From Acinetobacter sp. A2 (GTDB lineage Bacteria; Pseudomonadota; Gammaproteobacteria; Pseudomonadales; Moraxellaceae), in NCBI RefSeq assembly GCF_012371325.1, contig NZ_JAAZQX010000024.1, positions 1-41,325 of the forward strand: a stretch of DNA of 41,325 nucleotides, given 5' to 3'. How positions within the stretch are numbered: the stretch's first letter is position 1; the number at the start of each line of letters is the position of its first letter. Below the pieces are notes generated by a model. The model was not told where the DNA came from, did not search any database, and was given only the letters and a program-made list of their open reading frames with translations. The position numbers were made by a program, and so were the translations under genes. Of this stretch, positions 1 through 10,523 are shown piece after piece.

Positions 1-120
1 AACGTAGAAATGTCAGTAGAATTAATCCACCCAATCGCAATGGACGCTGGTTTACGCTTCGCGATCCGTGAAGGTGGTCGTACTGTAGGTGCTGGTGTTG
101 TTGCTAAAGTAACAGCATAA
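1..120 (+). CDS. tuf: Elongation factor Tu, C-terminal end (partial)
   Basis: The window opens inside an open frame that reads through to TAA at 118-120. Its 39 residues match the conserved end of EF-Tu domain III, including [20 protein letters not shown] and a terminal VVAKVTA. EF-Tu is the GTPase that brings aminoacyl-tRNA to the ribosome. The rest of the gene lies upstream of the window. No tRNA-Trp/secE follows, so this is more likely the tuf copy ending the rpsL-rpsG-fusA operon than the tufB-type copy. That placement is inference. A strong terminator follows 16 bases after the stop. Confidence 0.95.
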   Translation, partial: NVEMSVELIHPIAMDAGLRFAIREGGRTVGAGVVAKVTA

Positions 121-135
121 TCACTGTATAGTGTG

Positions 136-167
136 AAAAAGCGCTCCATTTGGAGCGCTTTTTTTAT
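136..167 (+). terminator. Intrinsic terminator of tuf
   Basis: Perfect GC-rich hairpin: arms AAGCGCTCCA (139-148) and TGGAGCGCTT (151-160) around a two-base centre, followed by a run of T and preceded by A's. It closes the tuf transcript. The 240 bases from here to the next gene are AT-rich and presumably hold that gene's promoter, but I could not place one with confidence. Confidence 0.9.
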
Positions 168-408
168 GGTTATTTTTTATCTAAATCACAAAACAAATTT
201 AAAGTATTGCTATTTGTGCTTTTGCACCACAAAAACAATTTCACTCATCATTATTTTCGTTCCTCATGTCCTGAACTGACAATTTGCTGTCCTTAACTGC
301 ACTTAAACAAAAACGAGAAAACTTTAAGATGAAAGCAAGTCAAAAATAAGAAATACGTCGGTTACTGAATAGATGTATTGGTTTTGCAGTAATCGAGGGA
401 GATAAAAT

Positions 409-1290
409 ATGAATGCTAAAGTCAGTATTAGTCAGCGAGCAGGAGCAAGTTTCCCTGTACGTCGCATGAATTTTAACTTTGATACAGTGCCAGAATATTG
501 GATGAGTGGGAATGCTGGTCTTACCCATTTTATGACTGCATTATCTGCTTTATTCCCTGCAGGTGAAAAGTTCTTTATAGACAGTGTGCGTGCTGTACGT
601 TATCACCCAATGCTAAAAGACAATGCTGAATTGCAAAAAGAAATCAGCGCTTTTATTGGTCAAGAAGCCATGCATACACATGAGCATGTGGGCTTTAATG
701 CTTCAGCGCAAAAGTTTGGACATGATGTTGATACTTTAGATCGTCATACTGATACAGTCATTCAGACTACACGCAAGCTGCTTGCCAAAATCGCAAAACC
801 TGTTGGTATTACACAGGAAATGGTGGATTTAACTGCAACCACAGCCTTAGAGCATTTTACGGCTACGATTGCCTCACAGTTACTCAGCAATTCTCATATT
901 CAAGAGTTGATGAGTGACGATACTATGAAAACCATGTGGTTATGGCATGCCATTGAAGAAAATGAACATAAAGCGGTTGCGTATGATGTATTTGAAGGTG
1001 TATTTGGTAAAGGCGTAAAAGCCTACGCATTACGAACATCATCATTAGTGATTTCAATGCTAACTTTATTTTTCGTGCAAAATTATTTTTTACTACGTTT
1101 ACTCAAACAAGATCAGCAGTTGAATCTTGAAAACTTAAAAATGATTTATCGTTATGCTTATAGCCCATCGAAAGGCGTGATTACCGGTATGGCAAAAGAA
1201 ATGTTGCTGTATTTTAAACCAAGTTTTCATCCTAATGATGTTGATACTACGAGTTTGTTGGATACATGGAAAGCCAAATTAGGCTTCTAA
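409..1290 (+). CDS. Ferritin-like metal-dependent hydrolase family protein (PF10118-type)
   Basis: 293 residues resembling the 'predicted metal-dependent hydrolase' family (COG3687/PF10118), whose members have a helical, ferritin-like di-metal core. Visible metal-site motifs are FIGQEAMHTHEH (residues about 82-93), ALEHFTA (about 146-152) and HAIEENEHKAVAYD (about 180-193). These carry the Glu and ExxH pairs expected for two metal ions. The substrate is unknown. A hydrophobic stretch near residues 212-229 could touch a membrane. The ATG at 409 is preceded by CGAGGGA at the right distance, and a terminator follows, so the gene is probably monocistronic. The family call is fairly secure; the biochemical role is not. 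Confidence 0.8.
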   Translation: MNAKVSISQRAGASFPVRRMNFNFDTVPEYWMSGNAGLTHFMTALSALFPAGEKFFIDSVRAVRYHPMLKDNAELQKEISAFIGQEAMHTHEHVGFNASAQKFGHDVDTLDRHTDTVIQTTRKLLAKIAKPVGITQEMVDLTATTALEHFTATIASQLLSNSHIQELMSDDTMKTMWLWHAIEENEHKAVAYDVFEGVFGKGVKAYALRTSSLVISMLTLFFVQNYFLLRLLKQDQQLNLENLKMIYRYAYSPSKGVITGMAKEMLLYFKPSFHPNDVDTTSLLDTWKAKLGF

Positions 1291-1308
1291 ACTTTTCCCT
1301 TTGGTCAG

Positions 1309-1332
1309 GCAACGCACGTTGCTTTTTTTTTT
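1309..1332 (+). terminator. Intrinsic terminator after the metal-dependent hydrolase gene
   Basis: Short hairpin with arms GCAAC (1309-1313) and GTTGC (1318-1322), loop GCAC, followed by a run of ten T's. Confidence 0.75.
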
Positions 1333-1396
1333 GCTCGATTTTTTTGTTATGACTTCTATAATGCCTACATCTTAACACCTAACAAGATCATTTCTT

Positions 1397-1855
1397 ATGA
1401 TTCGATTAATGCAAGCTGGCGATGTGGCCGATGTTGTTGCAATTGAAAATTTGGTACAAAGCCATCCGTGGTCGGCTAAGCAGTTTGCTGAAGCGGTAGA
1501 AAACTATCACACCACGGTCATTGAGCAGGCGGGGAAAGTGGTGGCTTTTTGTATTTTGCAACCCGTGTTGGATGAAGCCAATTTGTTGTTGATGGCAGTG
1601 CATCCTAGTCAGCAAGGCAAGGGTTTGGGTTATCAATTGTTAGAACATTCAATTGCCGAGCTGAATAATCAACCTGTGCAAATTTTTTTGGAAGTGCGCG
1701 AAAGTAATGAGGCTGCAATTGCGCTGTATGAAAAATCAGGCTTTCATCAAATTGATTTACGTAAAAATTATTATCCTAAACCTGATGGCACACGTGAGCA
1801 TGCCATTATTATGGTGAAATCTTGCAGCGACGATTTTGCCAGTTTGTTTAAGTAA
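1397..1855 (+). CDS. rimI: Ribosomal protein bS18-alanine N-acetyltransferase RimI
   Basis: 152-residue GNAT acetyltransferase, the usual length for RimI, which acetylates the N-terminal alanine of ribosomal protein S18. The acetyl-CoA-binding motif A is clear: LLLMAVHPSQQGKGLGYQLL (about residues 63-82), with the Q/R-x-x-G-x-G loop. The C-terminal part has EVRESNEAAIALYEKSGF, then RKNYYP and a DAIIM-like HAIIMVK typical of RimI. The start ATG at 1397 places the motifs at the usual distance. In many relatives rimI follows tsaB, but here it stands alone, convergent with bpt. A generic GNAT of another specificity cannot be fully excluded. Confidence 0.85.
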   Translation: MIRLMQAGDVADVVAIENLVQSHPWSAKQFAEAVENYHTTVIEQAGKVVAFCILQPVLDEANLLLMAVHPSQQGKGLGYQLLEHSIAELNNQPVQIFLEVRESNEAAIALYEKSGFHQIDLRKNYYPKPDGTREHAIIMVKSCSDDFASLFK

Positions 1856-1895
1856 ACGTGAAATCTCAACACATTTAGTATGGGGTTACTGTATT

Positions 1896-2711
1896 TTATT
1901 TAATGATCGAGTTATTCCAACCCAAGGGCAGCGTCGTCATTAAGGAGTTTCCCAATTGCTGAACCTCATCTGCATTTAGACTGCGGTTAATGCGTCGCCA
2001 TTGACCATCTAAAAGCAGTTCAAGTGGCACATATTGGGACTTGTAATTCATTTTGTTTGAATGTGGCACCCAATAGCCTAAGTAGACATATTGCAACCCC
2101 AAGTGTTGGGCTTGTTCAATCTGCTTTAACACTGCAAATGTTCCTAAGGAGCGACGGCTCTCGTCAGGATCAAAAAAAGTATAGACCGCAGAAATACCGT
2201 CATCTAAATAGTCGCAGGTCGACACACCAATTAAGCGATCTTCCTGCCACATTTCTAAAAAGAAACTGTGGGTGCAGCTGTGAATTAAAAACTTTTCAAA
2301 CTGATCACGGCTAGGCGGGAACATATCGCCATCGGCATGACGTTCATTGATATAGCGTTCGTACAGCGCATAATGTACATCACTAGCATCTTGTGGTTGG
2401 GTAATTTGGATGTGTAAATCTTGATTGCGTTTCCATGCTTTCTTTTGGGTGCTGTTCATGCCAAATTCCGCAACAGGAACACGAGACGACAGGCACTGAC
2501 GGCAAAGGTGACACTCAGGGCGATAGACAAAGTCACCACTGCGACGAAAACCTAGTCGAGATAATTCAGACAGGGTTACGACATCAATTTTATGTGCAGG
2601 GTCTAAAAATACCATGCGTGCAGATTTTTCAGATAAATAACTACAATCGTGCGGCGGGGTAATGTAATACTGCAAATCATTTAGCAGGGATTTTGGGTGA
2701 TATGAATTCAT
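1896..2711 (-). CDS. bpt: Aspartate/glutamate leucyltransferase (bacterial Ate1-like)
   Basis: Bacterial member of the Ate1 family. It adds leucine from Leu-tRNA to proteins beginning with Asp or Glu, making them N-degron substrates for ClpS/ClpAP. Family features are visible: an N-terminal Cys-rich segment (HDCSYLS, then YRPECHLCRQCLSSRVPV near residues 62-79), a Lys/Arg-rich stretch after it, and the C-terminal YLGYWVPHSNKMNYKSQYVP. The open frame extends two codons further to a TTG at 2717. The ATG at 2711 is preferred because AGGGA lies 8 bases before it, giving 271 residues. It follows aat in the same direction after 24 bases, so the two probably form an operon. No clpS or clpA is in the window. 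Confidence 0.92.
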   Translation of the reverse strand: MNSYHPKSLLNDLQYYITPPHDCSYLSEKSARMVFLDPAHKIDVVTLSELSRLGFRRSGDFVYRPECHLCRQCLSSRVPVAEFGMNSTQKKAWKRNQDLHIQITQPQDASDVHYALYERYINERHADGDMFPPSRDQFEKFLIHSCTHSFFLEMWQEDRLIGVSTCDYLDDGISAVYTFFDPDESRRSLGTFAVLKQIEQAQHLGLQYVYLGYWVPHSNKMNYKSQYVPLELLLDGQWRRINRSLNADEVQQLGNSLMTTLPLGWNNSIIK

Positions 2712-2735
2712 TTTCAAGATCCCTCTCTGTTATTG

Positions 2736-3467
2736 TCATTCAAGTAGGCGCGCATACTGCGCTATTGTTTTACTTGAAAATACACTGTCCTGATATTTTT
2801 TCCAATTGATGGCGGGCTGTTTTACAACATCTTGTAACGATTTAAGGTAGTCTTGGCGAGAAAGTGTACATGCACCCAAGCTAAGCAAATGCTCATTGAC
2901 CAATTGGCAGTCAATCCAAGCTAAGTTTTGTTCTTGGCCAATCAGCATCAAGCTATAAAATGCCATTTTGGATACATCGGTGCGATGACTAAACATCGAC
3001 TCACCAAAACAGCCTTGACCAATGGTGACGCCATATAAGCCGCCCACTAAAGTATTTTGTTCCCAGACTTCAACACTATAGCCATAACCTGCTGCAAACA
3101 GCTGACAGTAACCTTGAATAATGTCATCAGATATCCACGTTTCGTTGGCATAACTACGCGGCAAGGCACAATGGCGAATGACCTGCTCAAAGGCGTGGTT
3201 AATGGTGATCCGATAATCTATTTTTTTCATGTTGCGGACTAAGGATTTGCTTGGGTGATAATCCTTCGGAAAAATCACACAACGCGGTTCTGGGCTCCAC
3301 CAACAAATGGGCTCACCTTCTGAAAACCAAGGGAACAAACCATGCGTATAGGCTTCATATAAAGTGGCAGGGGAGAGGTCTGCACCGACACAAATCAAGC
3401 CTTCACCTTCAGGATCAACCTCAATTGGATCTGGAAAAATGAATGATGAAGCTGGGAGCGTTTGCAT
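2736..3467 (-). CDS. aat: Leucyl/phenylalanyl-tRNA-protein transferase
   Basis: 243 residues, close to the family norm. Aat transfers Leu or Phe from charged tRNA onto proteins with N-terminal Lys or Arg, the classical primary N-degron step in the cytoplasm. Conserved landmarks are [21 protein letters not shown] near the N-terminus broken by the family's typical spacing, [20 protein letters not shown] (residues 44-63), [15 protein letters not shown], and [19 protein letters not shown] (about 141-159). The ATG at 3467 is unambiguous. It is first of the aat-bpt pair, so together they cover both basic and acidic N-degrons. Confidence 0.95.
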   Translation of the reverse strand: MQTLPASSFIFPDPIEVDPEGEGLICVGADLSPATLYEAYTHGLFPWFSEGEPICWWSPEPRCVIFPKDYHPSKSLVRNMKKIDYRITINHAFEQVIRHCALPRSYANETWISDDIIQGYCQLFAAGYGYSVEVWEQNTLVGGLYGVTIGQGCFGESMFSHRTDVSKMAFYSLMLIGQEQNLAWIDCQLVNEHLLSLGACTLSRQDYLKSLQDVVKQPAINWKKYQDSVFSSKTIAQYARLLE

Positions 3468-3528
3468 ATCAAGAGCCGTATACAGTTTTATATGATCTGC
3501 TGCGCATCATACCTAAAAATGTTGTGAT

Positions 3529-3554
3529 AAAAAAACCGCTCCTGAGAGCGGTTT
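3529..3554 (-). terminator. Intrinsic terminator of trxB
   Basis: Perfect hairpin, arms ACCGCTC (3535-3541) and GAGCGGT (3546-3552), loop CTGA. Read on the minus strand it is followed by a T run (the A run at 3529-3535). It lies just past the trxB stop and separates it from aat. Confidence 0.85.
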
Positions 3555-3579
3555 GTGTCTTTAAGGTAATGAGCTGAGT

Positions 3580-4851
<1,272 letters not shown>

Positions 4852-7800
4852 ATGACTGCGGTGTCGGGTGCTTATGCACAGCGCTTAATAGTGACTTTAT
4901 TTTTGGTCTCTTTTGGAATTTATCTGTTTCTTGCAACAGTGACCTATACTCCATTTGACCCGGGCTGGATGCATATTTCCAGTGATACCCAACAGGTTTC
5001 GAATGCCAGTGGGGTTGCAGGGGCGTGGATTGCCGATTTACTATTTGGATTTTTAGGCTGGGCTAGTTTGCTTATTCCTGCTTATTTATTTATTGAAGCG
5101 TTACAAGTTTGGTGGCCACGTAGTTTTTTAAACCGCCCATTTCGTTATGCTGCCCAGTTTTTTATTTTGCTCGCCAGTGCAAGCCTATTGTATTTGTTTT
5201 GGCAAGTCCCTGCCGATACGCTAGATAACGCATCTGGGGGGATTATCGGTTTTGAGCTTGGGCAGAGCTTATCACAGCTTTTAACCATTTATGGGGCTAC
5301 TGCATTTTTAGTGGCGTTCTGGGTTTTACTGTTTACTTTGGCCTTTGGTGTAAAGTGGAACAGAACTTGGGCGACTTTAAAAGCAACACCTGCCTATCTA
5401 CAAGATTTATTTTACCGTAATGTGCCTGAGCCAGAATCTGATTTTGAACGTGCTGCACCGCAAGTGAAAAAAACGGTGGTTGCTGCTGCGCCTGCGGTAC
5501 AGGCCGAAACTACAGCTGCACATGATGATCGTACATCTACAGAAATTGCAGTTGCACAACAAAATCAACAGATTGAAACGCCACATCCTGCAGCGGAGCG
5601 TATGTTTAATCACATGCAGCAACGTGAAGAAGATGAACAGGCACAACAGCTTTTAGTTCAAGATGAAATTGATGATGTAGAGCTAGAAAAAACCATTGAA
5701 AAAGCACATCAATTGGAACAAGACAGCCAGCGTATTGTGGCAACAGGTGAAGTGTGGCGTGCCTTGCAGGAAAATACTGACTCACAGCATAACCAAGACA
5801 TTCATGCACTATTGCGTGCTTCAGAAGAACCTGAACACCCAATCCAAAGCAATTCATTAAATGATGGATTACCAACTACGTCTATGCCGCAGTCTGGCAA
5901 TAAATCATCGTTAGATTGGGATGACGACCAAATTTTTGATGAGCTGTTAGCGGCTGTACCACAAGGCAAAACCGCCAGTGATTTACATAGCCCATTCCAA
6001 AGTGACAGTCACGTAGAAACACCAGAAACAGAGCGTGATTACGCTCAGTATGAGGCAAAAAATAATGAGGCTTCAGTAGATTTTCAGCGTAATGAATCGC
6101 ACTTTACGCCACCATCAGATCATCCTGTTGTAACGCCTAAGCAGGTCAGCCAAGACAATCGCACAGCGCATGAACTTGATGGTTTAGATGATTTACTGGT
6201 GGATGATCTTTTGGGTGATGAGCCATTTGATGATCATACTCAGAATCCAACAAACACAGTACGTAGCAGCAGTAGTTATGCGCAAAGCTCTGCTTTTGTG
6301 CAGGCACCAATTCAGACGGCAGCAACTGCAGCAACAGTCGCAGGCTCAGCAACAGCAGCGCAGACGGCTACAACTGAAAAAGTTGCCTTATCTAAGGAAG
6401 CTTTTGTAGAAGCATGGCAGGAAACAGCAGGCAAGCCACAAGATGAAGATGACTTCGATTTTGATGCGCCTTTGACCGATGCCAGCGGCCGTCCAATGTC
6501 ACGCGCGATGCAGGTCGCAGAAAAGCGTCGTGATCTTTCTCCGCTACCAGGTTTGGAATTGTTGGATAAGGTTGACCCGAATAAAAAGGTCAATTTTACG
6601 GCAGAACAATTGGCGCGCTTGTCTGAGTTGCTGGAAATTAAGTTACAGGAATTCAATGTCAAAGCCAAAGTGGTTGAAGCACAACCTGGGCCTGTAGTGA
6701 CACGTTTTGAACTGGATTTGGCACCTGGGGTGAAAGCGTCAAAAGTGACCAATATTTCTCGTGACTTGGCACGTTCTATGTCTATGGCATCGGTGCGTGT
6801 GGTGGAAGTCATTCCAGGCAAGCCGTACATTGGTATTGAAGTGCCAAACAGCACCCGAGAAATGGTGCGTTTGATTGAATTATTGCAAACCCCTGCTTTT
6901 GAAGATCCGAACGGTATTTTATCCATGGCGATGGGTAAAGATATTTCAGGCAATCCAGTGATTACAGAATTGGGCAAAGCACCACACATGCTAGTTGCAG
7001 GTACAACAGGTTCAGGTAAATCGGTTGCGGTGAACTCAATGATTTTATCGATGCTGCTGAAATATAAACCTGATCAATTGCGTTTAATTCTGATTGACCC
7101 GAAACAATTGGAATTGGCTAACTATAATGATATTCCACATTTATTGACACCTGTCGTGACTGATATGAAAGATGCAGTCAGTGCTTTGAATTGGTGTGTC
7201 AATGAAATGGAACGTCGTTATAAGTTAATGTCCTTCCTTAAAATTCGTAAGTTAAGCGACTATAACCGTAAGGTGGAAGAGGCGCTTGCTAGTGGTGAAG
7301 ACCTGATTGATCCAACTTGGAAACCGAGTGATTCTGCTACACAGGAACGTGCTCCACGCTTAACTCCATTACCTTCTATTGTGATTGTGGCAGATGAGTT
7401 TGCCGATATGATTATGCAGGTCGGTAAAAAAGCAGAAGAAATGATTACCCGTTTGGCACAAAAATCACGTGCAGCAGGGATTCATTTATTGCTTGCGACT
7501 CAGCGTCCATCGGTAGATGTGATCACAGGTTTGATTAAAGCCAACATTCCAACCCGTGTGGCCTTGCGCGTAAACTCAAAAATTGACTCGCGCACTATTT
7601 TGGATGCAGGTGGTGCAGAAGACTTGCTTGGTCATGGTGATATGCTGTTCTTGGGGCCTGGTAAAATTGAACCAGAGCGTGTGCATGGTGCGTTTATTTC
7701 AGATGATGAAGTCAACCGTATTTGTGATGCATGGCGTGAACGTGGTGACCCAGACTATGTGGATGAAATCTTGACACCATTTGATGAAGAACCCTCTTCA

Positions 7801-8016
7801 CGTGGTTTTGAAGATGGTGAAGGCAATCCAGACCGCGACGTGCTTTATGATCAGTGTGTGGCGTTTGTATTGGAAACACGCAAAGTTTCGACTTCGTCTT
7901 TACAGCGTAAATTTAGCTTAGGTTATAACCGTGCAGCACGTATTGTCGATCAAATGCAAGAACAAGGTATTGTCAGTGAGCAGGGGCCAAACGGAAAACG
8001 TGAAATTTTAGTTTAG
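4852..8016 (+). CDS. ftsK: DNA translocase FtsK
   Basis: Septal DNA pump that couples chromosome segregation and XerCD dimer resolution to division. N-terminal membrane segments lie within about residues 10-180. A long low-complexity linker rich in Q, E, D and A (about 200-560) leads to the RecA-like motor, with Walker A GTTGSGKS at residues 717-724 and Walker B-like IVIVADEFADM. The C-terminal winged-helix gamma domain ends with RKFSLGYNRAARIVDQMQ. The frame extends to a TTG at 4834, but the ATG at 4852 has AGGA six bases ahead and is preferred (1054 residues). All expected FtsK regions are intact. A strong terminator follows. Confidence 0.96.
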   Translation: MTAVSGAYAQRLIVTLFLVSFGIYLFLATVTYTPFDPGWMHISSDTQQVSNASGVAGAWIADLLFGFLGWASLLIPAYLFIEALQVWWPRSFLNRPFRYAAQFFILLASASLLYLFWQVPADTLDNASGGIIGFELGQSLSQLLTIYGATAFLVAFWVLLFTLAFGVKWNRTWATLKATPAYLQDLFYRNVPEPESDFERAAPQVKKTVVAAAPAVQAETTAAHDDRTSTEIAVAQQNQQIETPHPAAERMFNHMQQREEDEQAQQLLVQDEIDDVELEKTIEKAHQLEQDSQRIVATGEVWRALQENTDSQHNQDIHALLRASEEPEHPIQSNSLNDGLPTTSMPQSGNKSSLDWDDDQIFDELLAAVPQGKTASDLHSPFQSDSHVETPETERDYAQYEAKNNEASVDFQRNESHFTPPSDHPVVTPKQVSQDNRTAHELDGLDDLLVDDLLGDEPFDDHTQNPTNTVRSSSSYAQSSAFVQAPIQTAATAATVAGSATAAQTATTEKVALSKEAFVEAWQETAGKPQDEDDFDFDAPLTDASGRPMSRAMQVAEKRRDLSPLPGLELLDKVDPNKKVNFTAEQLARLSELLEIKLQEFNVKAKVVEAQPGPVVTRFELDLAPGVKASKVTNISRDLARSMSMASVRVVEVIPGKPYIGIEVPNSTREMVRLIELLQTPAFEDPNGILSMAMGKDISGNPVITELGKAPHMLVAGTTGSGKSVAVNSMILSMLLKYKPDQLRLILIDPKQLELANYNDIPHLLTPVVTDMKDAVSALNWCVNEMERRYKLMSFLKIRKLSDYNRKVEEALASGEDLIDPTWKPSDSATQERAPRLTPLPSIVIVADEFADMIMQVGKKAEEMITRLAQKSRAAGIHLLLATQRPSVDVITGLIKANIPTRVALRVNSKIDSRTILDAGGAEDLLGHGDMLFLGPGKIEPERVHGAFISDDEVNRICDAWRERGDPDYVDEILTPFDEEPSSRGFEDGEGNPDRDVLYDQCVAFVLETRKVSTSSLQRKFSLGYNRAARIVDQMQEQGIVSEQGPNGKREILV

Positions 8017-8040
8017 TTTTTTCTCATTCTGTTTTATGTT

Positions 8041-8075
8041 AAAAAAATCCCGCAATGACGATTGCGGGATTTTTT
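8041..8075. terminator. Bidirectional terminator between ftsK and the PA4642-like gene
   Basis: Perfect hairpin with arms ATCCCGCAAT (8047-8056) and ATTGCGGGAT (8061-8070), loop GACG, flanked by seven A's on the left and a T run on the right. It can end transcripts from both convergent genes. Confidence 0.9.
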
Positions 8076-8124
8076 ATTTCATTATCTTTTGCTGAATTTA
8101 GCTAAAGAAAGACAGCTAAATCGT

Positions 8125-8412
8125 TTAGGCAAACTTAGCCAAAACTGCTAAAAACTCATCTTTTTGACGAGGGAATTCAGCAATCACGTCATGAATACGT
8201 TGACCTTCAGGATTGGTGGCATTCACGTCACGACCATCGGCAATAAACTGGGTCAATAAGCGCTCATAGTCGCTTGGACGCATGTGTTTAAAAGCATGAT
8301 ATAACACATGGAAATCTGCATTGACACCTGCAGGTGGCAACTGATTTAAGTAAGCAAACACACGTTCATCTGACCATGCTTCGTTAAAGGTTGCAGGTTG
8401 AGATAATGCCAT
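8125..8412 (-). CDS. Small PA4642-like conserved protein
   Basis: 95 residues, soluble, with no signal peptide or membrane segment. The sequence resembles the PA4642 family of small Pseudomonadales proteins of unknown function. Conserved-looking features are an aromatic/acidic N-terminal half (FNEAWSDERVFAYLNQLPP), then HAFKHMRPSDYERLL and a short ankyrin-like GRDVNATNPEGQ near residues 62-73. A very strong SD (AAAGGAG) lies seven bases before the ATG at 8412, so it is translated well. It lies downstream of minE in the same direction, about 90 bases on, and may be read through from the min operon. Function is not known. Confidence 0.75.
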   Translation of the reverse strand: MALSQPATFNEAWSDERVFAYLNQLPPAGVNADFHVLYHAFKHMRPSDYERLLTQFIADGRDVNATNPEGQRIHDVIAEFPRQKDEFLAVLAKFA

Positions 8413-8505
8413 AGCAATCTCCTTTATATTCTTTTGAAAAAATAGGGCAAAATAACTTGCGTTATTTTGCCCTGATTCAATTTGCTTGACTAATCAGTAT
8501 TCAGA

Positions 8506-8778
8506 TTATCGCTCTTCAGGCAAATTGATATTCATTTCTAGCATTTCAATATTGGCTTCTGAACGTACTGACATTTGAATGTGTTGTTCATCTACCCCAC
8601 GCACGTAGCGGTTCACCACTTGCATGATTTCTTTCTTCATCTGATCAATTTTTTCTTGGCTTAAGCGTTTACCAAGACCTTGTTCAGAAGCAACAATCAC
8701 TTTTAAGCGATCTTTTGCTGTTTGTGCGCTAGATGGCTTATCTTCACCGCTAAATAATTTGCTCCAAAATCCTGCCAT
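8506..8778 (-). CDS. minE: Cell division topological specificity factor MinE
   Basis: 90 residues, typical MinE length. It stimulates MinD ATPase at the membrane and drives the pole-to-pole oscillation that keeps the MinC inhibitor off midcell. The N-terminal amphipathic membrane-targeting segment GFWSKLFSG (residues 3-11) is followed by the anti-MinCD helix (AKDRLKVIVASEQ) and the dimerisation domain ending in EMNINLPEE. It begins two bases after the minD stop, so it is translationally linked to minD. Confidence 0.95.
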   Translation of the reverse strand: MAGFWSKLFSGEDKPSSAQTAKDRLKVIVASEQGLGKRLSQEKIDQMKKEIMQVVNRYVRGVDEQHIQMSVRSEANIEMLEMNINLPEER

Positions 8779-8780
8779 GT

Positions 8781-9593
8781 CTACGCTCCAAATAATCGTG
8801 CTAACCAGCCCTTAGGTTTCGCTTCAATATGGCGAAACGGACGTTCTTCACCTAAGAATCGTGCAACCAAGTCATCATAAGCCTGACCTGCAGCAGCATC
8901 GCTATACAGAATGACAGGTTTACCTTCGTTTGATGCTTGAAGTACGCTCTTACATTCAGGAATTACGCCTAAAGTAGGGACACGTAAAATATCTTTAGAA
9001 ATGTCATCAATCGTTAGCATTTCTTGTTTATCGGCACGTTCTGGGTTGTAACGTGTAATACACAGGTGCTTACGGATACGACCTTCGTTTTGTTCTACTT
9101 TTTTAGTTTTGCTGTCGAGCATACCAATAATACGGTCAGAGTCACGTACTGAAGAAATTTCAGGGTTGGTCACAATAATCGCTTCATCGGCATGATACAT
9201 CGCTAAAATAGCACCGCGCTCAATCCCTGCAGGTGAGTCACAAATAATGTAATCAAACTCTTGTGCTAGCTCATCCATAATACGTGCCACGCCTTCATCG
9301 GTCAGGGCATCTTTATCACGGGTTTGAGAGGCTGGAAGAATATAAAGGTTTTCAATATCTTTATCGCGAATTAATGCTTGTTGTAAACGCGCTTCATTAT
9401 TTAAAACATTCACAAAATCATAAACAACGCGACGTTCACAACCCATAATTAAGTCAAGGTTACGTAAACCCACGTCAAAATCGATAACAACAGTTTTGTG
9501 ACCACGTAGGGCTAAACCTGTTGCAAAAGATGCACTTGTAGTGGTTTTACCTACGCCACCTTTGCCTGATGTTACGACAACAATTTTCGCCAC
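8781..9593 (-). CDS. minD: Septum site-determining ATPase MinD
   Basis: ParA/MinD-type deviant Walker ATPase that recruits MinC to the membrane. The P-loop GKGGVGKT is at residues 10-17, followed by VIDFDVGLRNLDLIMG, CDSPAGIERGA and the C-terminal amphipathic membrane helix GWLARLFGA. The open frame starts at a GTG at 9602. The second GTG at 9593 gives MAKIVVVTSGKGG, like MinD of other species, and has AGGAG eight bases ahead, so it is chosen (270 residues). Between minC and minD there is a weak hairpin of CCCC and GGGG arms around 9622-9642 that might tune read-through. That role is speculative. Confidence 0.96.
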   Translation of the reverse strand: MAKIVVVTSGKGGVGKTTTSASFATGLALRGHKTVVIDFDVGLRNLDLIMGCERRVVYDFVNVLNNEARLQQALIRDKDIENLYILPASQTRDKDALTDEGVARIMDELAQEFDYIICDSPAGIERGAILAMYHADEAIIVTNPEISSVRDSDRIIGMLDSKTKKVEQNEGRIRKHLCITRYNPERADKQEMLTIDDISKDILRVPTLGVIPECKSVLQASNEGKPVILYSDAAAGQAYDDLVARFLGEERPFRHIEAKPKGWLARLFGA

Positions 9594-9661
9594 CGAATCC
9601 ACTCCTGTTATGGTTTAAATTCCCCTATATTTTTTGGGGATTTTTGGTGATTATTTATACA

Positions 9662-10384
9662 TTAAAATTGTAGAGCTTCAAATACAAGCTCTTGGTTATC
9701 ATTTAAGTAAATATGCACAGGTTTTTTGGTCACATGCTGTGGAATGTCGTCCGCAACGCAATATGTGCCTGCAATAGATACCAATTCTGCTTCAAGGGAA
9801 TGGCAGAAAATTCGTGCTGTAATATTCCCGCCCGCGCCGGCAATGACTCTACCACGTACACTACCATAAATATGTATATTTCCTGAAGCAATCACTTCTG
9901 AACCGCTATTAATGCCTGCGGTTAAAATGATGTCGCCCTGATGCTGTACCAAACATTGACCTGTGCGCAAAATTTCATCGTGATACGACGTAATATGTGC
10001 CACTGCAGGTGCAGTTTCAGCGACTTGATTTTCAGCCTGTTGTTCTGCGGCGGGCTCAGGTTTAACTTCCACCACTTGTTCTTTGGTCGCTTTCACTTCC
10101 TGAAGTGGGCGGTCTTGTGGAATCACAGGAAATTGAATGGCACGTGCCTGATCGCCCAATAGTCCTTCGGTCACCGCAATTGGCTGTGCCTCTAAACTAA
10201 TGAGTAATTGAATCAGTGCAATCAGTTCCTGTTCGACTGAACTTTCAATAACCACCAAAACACCTGGTGGAAATGATTTTTGCAACATTGGGCTTAGTTG
10301 CTGGCGGATCGCATCATGATCATTGGTGTCTAAGCTAATGCGAATCGCATTGACCAATCTGCCTTTTATCCGTATGTCAGCCAT
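9662..10384 (-). CDS. minC: Septum site-determining protein MinC
   Basis: 240 residues. MinC inhibits FtsZ polymerisation and is positioned by MinD. The N-terminal domain runs to about residue 105 ([18 protein letters not shown] region), then a Glu/Ala/Val-rich linker, then the C-terminal beta-helix domain with [18 protein letters not shown] broken over the usual turns, [20 protein letters not shown] and the [14 protein letters not shown] stretch that binds MinD. It is the first gene of minC-minD-minE, in the standard order. Confidence 0.95.
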   Translation of the reverse strand: MADIRIKGRLVNAIRISLDTNDHDAIRQQLSPMLQKSFPPGVLVVIESSVEQELIALIQLLISLEAQPIAVTEGLLGDQARAIQFPVIPQDRPLQEVKATKEQVVEVKPEPAAEQQAENQVAETAPAVAHITSYHDEILRTGQCLVQHQGDIILTAGINSGSEVIASGNIHIYGSVRGRVIAGAGGNITARIFCHSLEAELVSIAGTYCVADDIPQHVTKKPVHIYLNDNQELVFEALQF

Positions 10385-10428
10385 AATAATTCCTTAACAC
10401 TTCTGACTCTGCTGGTTGTCGAAGTCAT

Positions 10429-10456
10429 ATTATAAATAGAGCAAATCCTAGAACAA
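10429..10456 (-). promoter_or_regulatory. Possible min operon promoter
   Basis: On the minus strand a perfect TATAAT (10434 down to 10429) lies 45 bases before the minC start. TTGTTC (10456 down to 10451) sits at a 16-base spacing. The -35 match is only moderate, so the call rests mostly on the -10. Confidence 0.4.
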
Positions 10457-10523
10457 ATTGGGTGAATTCTCTAGTTGCATGACTAAAAATATTTATCCCA
10501 ATCGTAAAAATGTTAAAACGCAC

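Noticed and set aside
6312..6989. Long open frame (225 codons) on the minus strand opposite ftsK
   Set aside because: It lies entirely over the conserved ftsK motor and linker coding sequence, has no SD, and shows no recognisable domain. It is a by-product of ftsK codon use.
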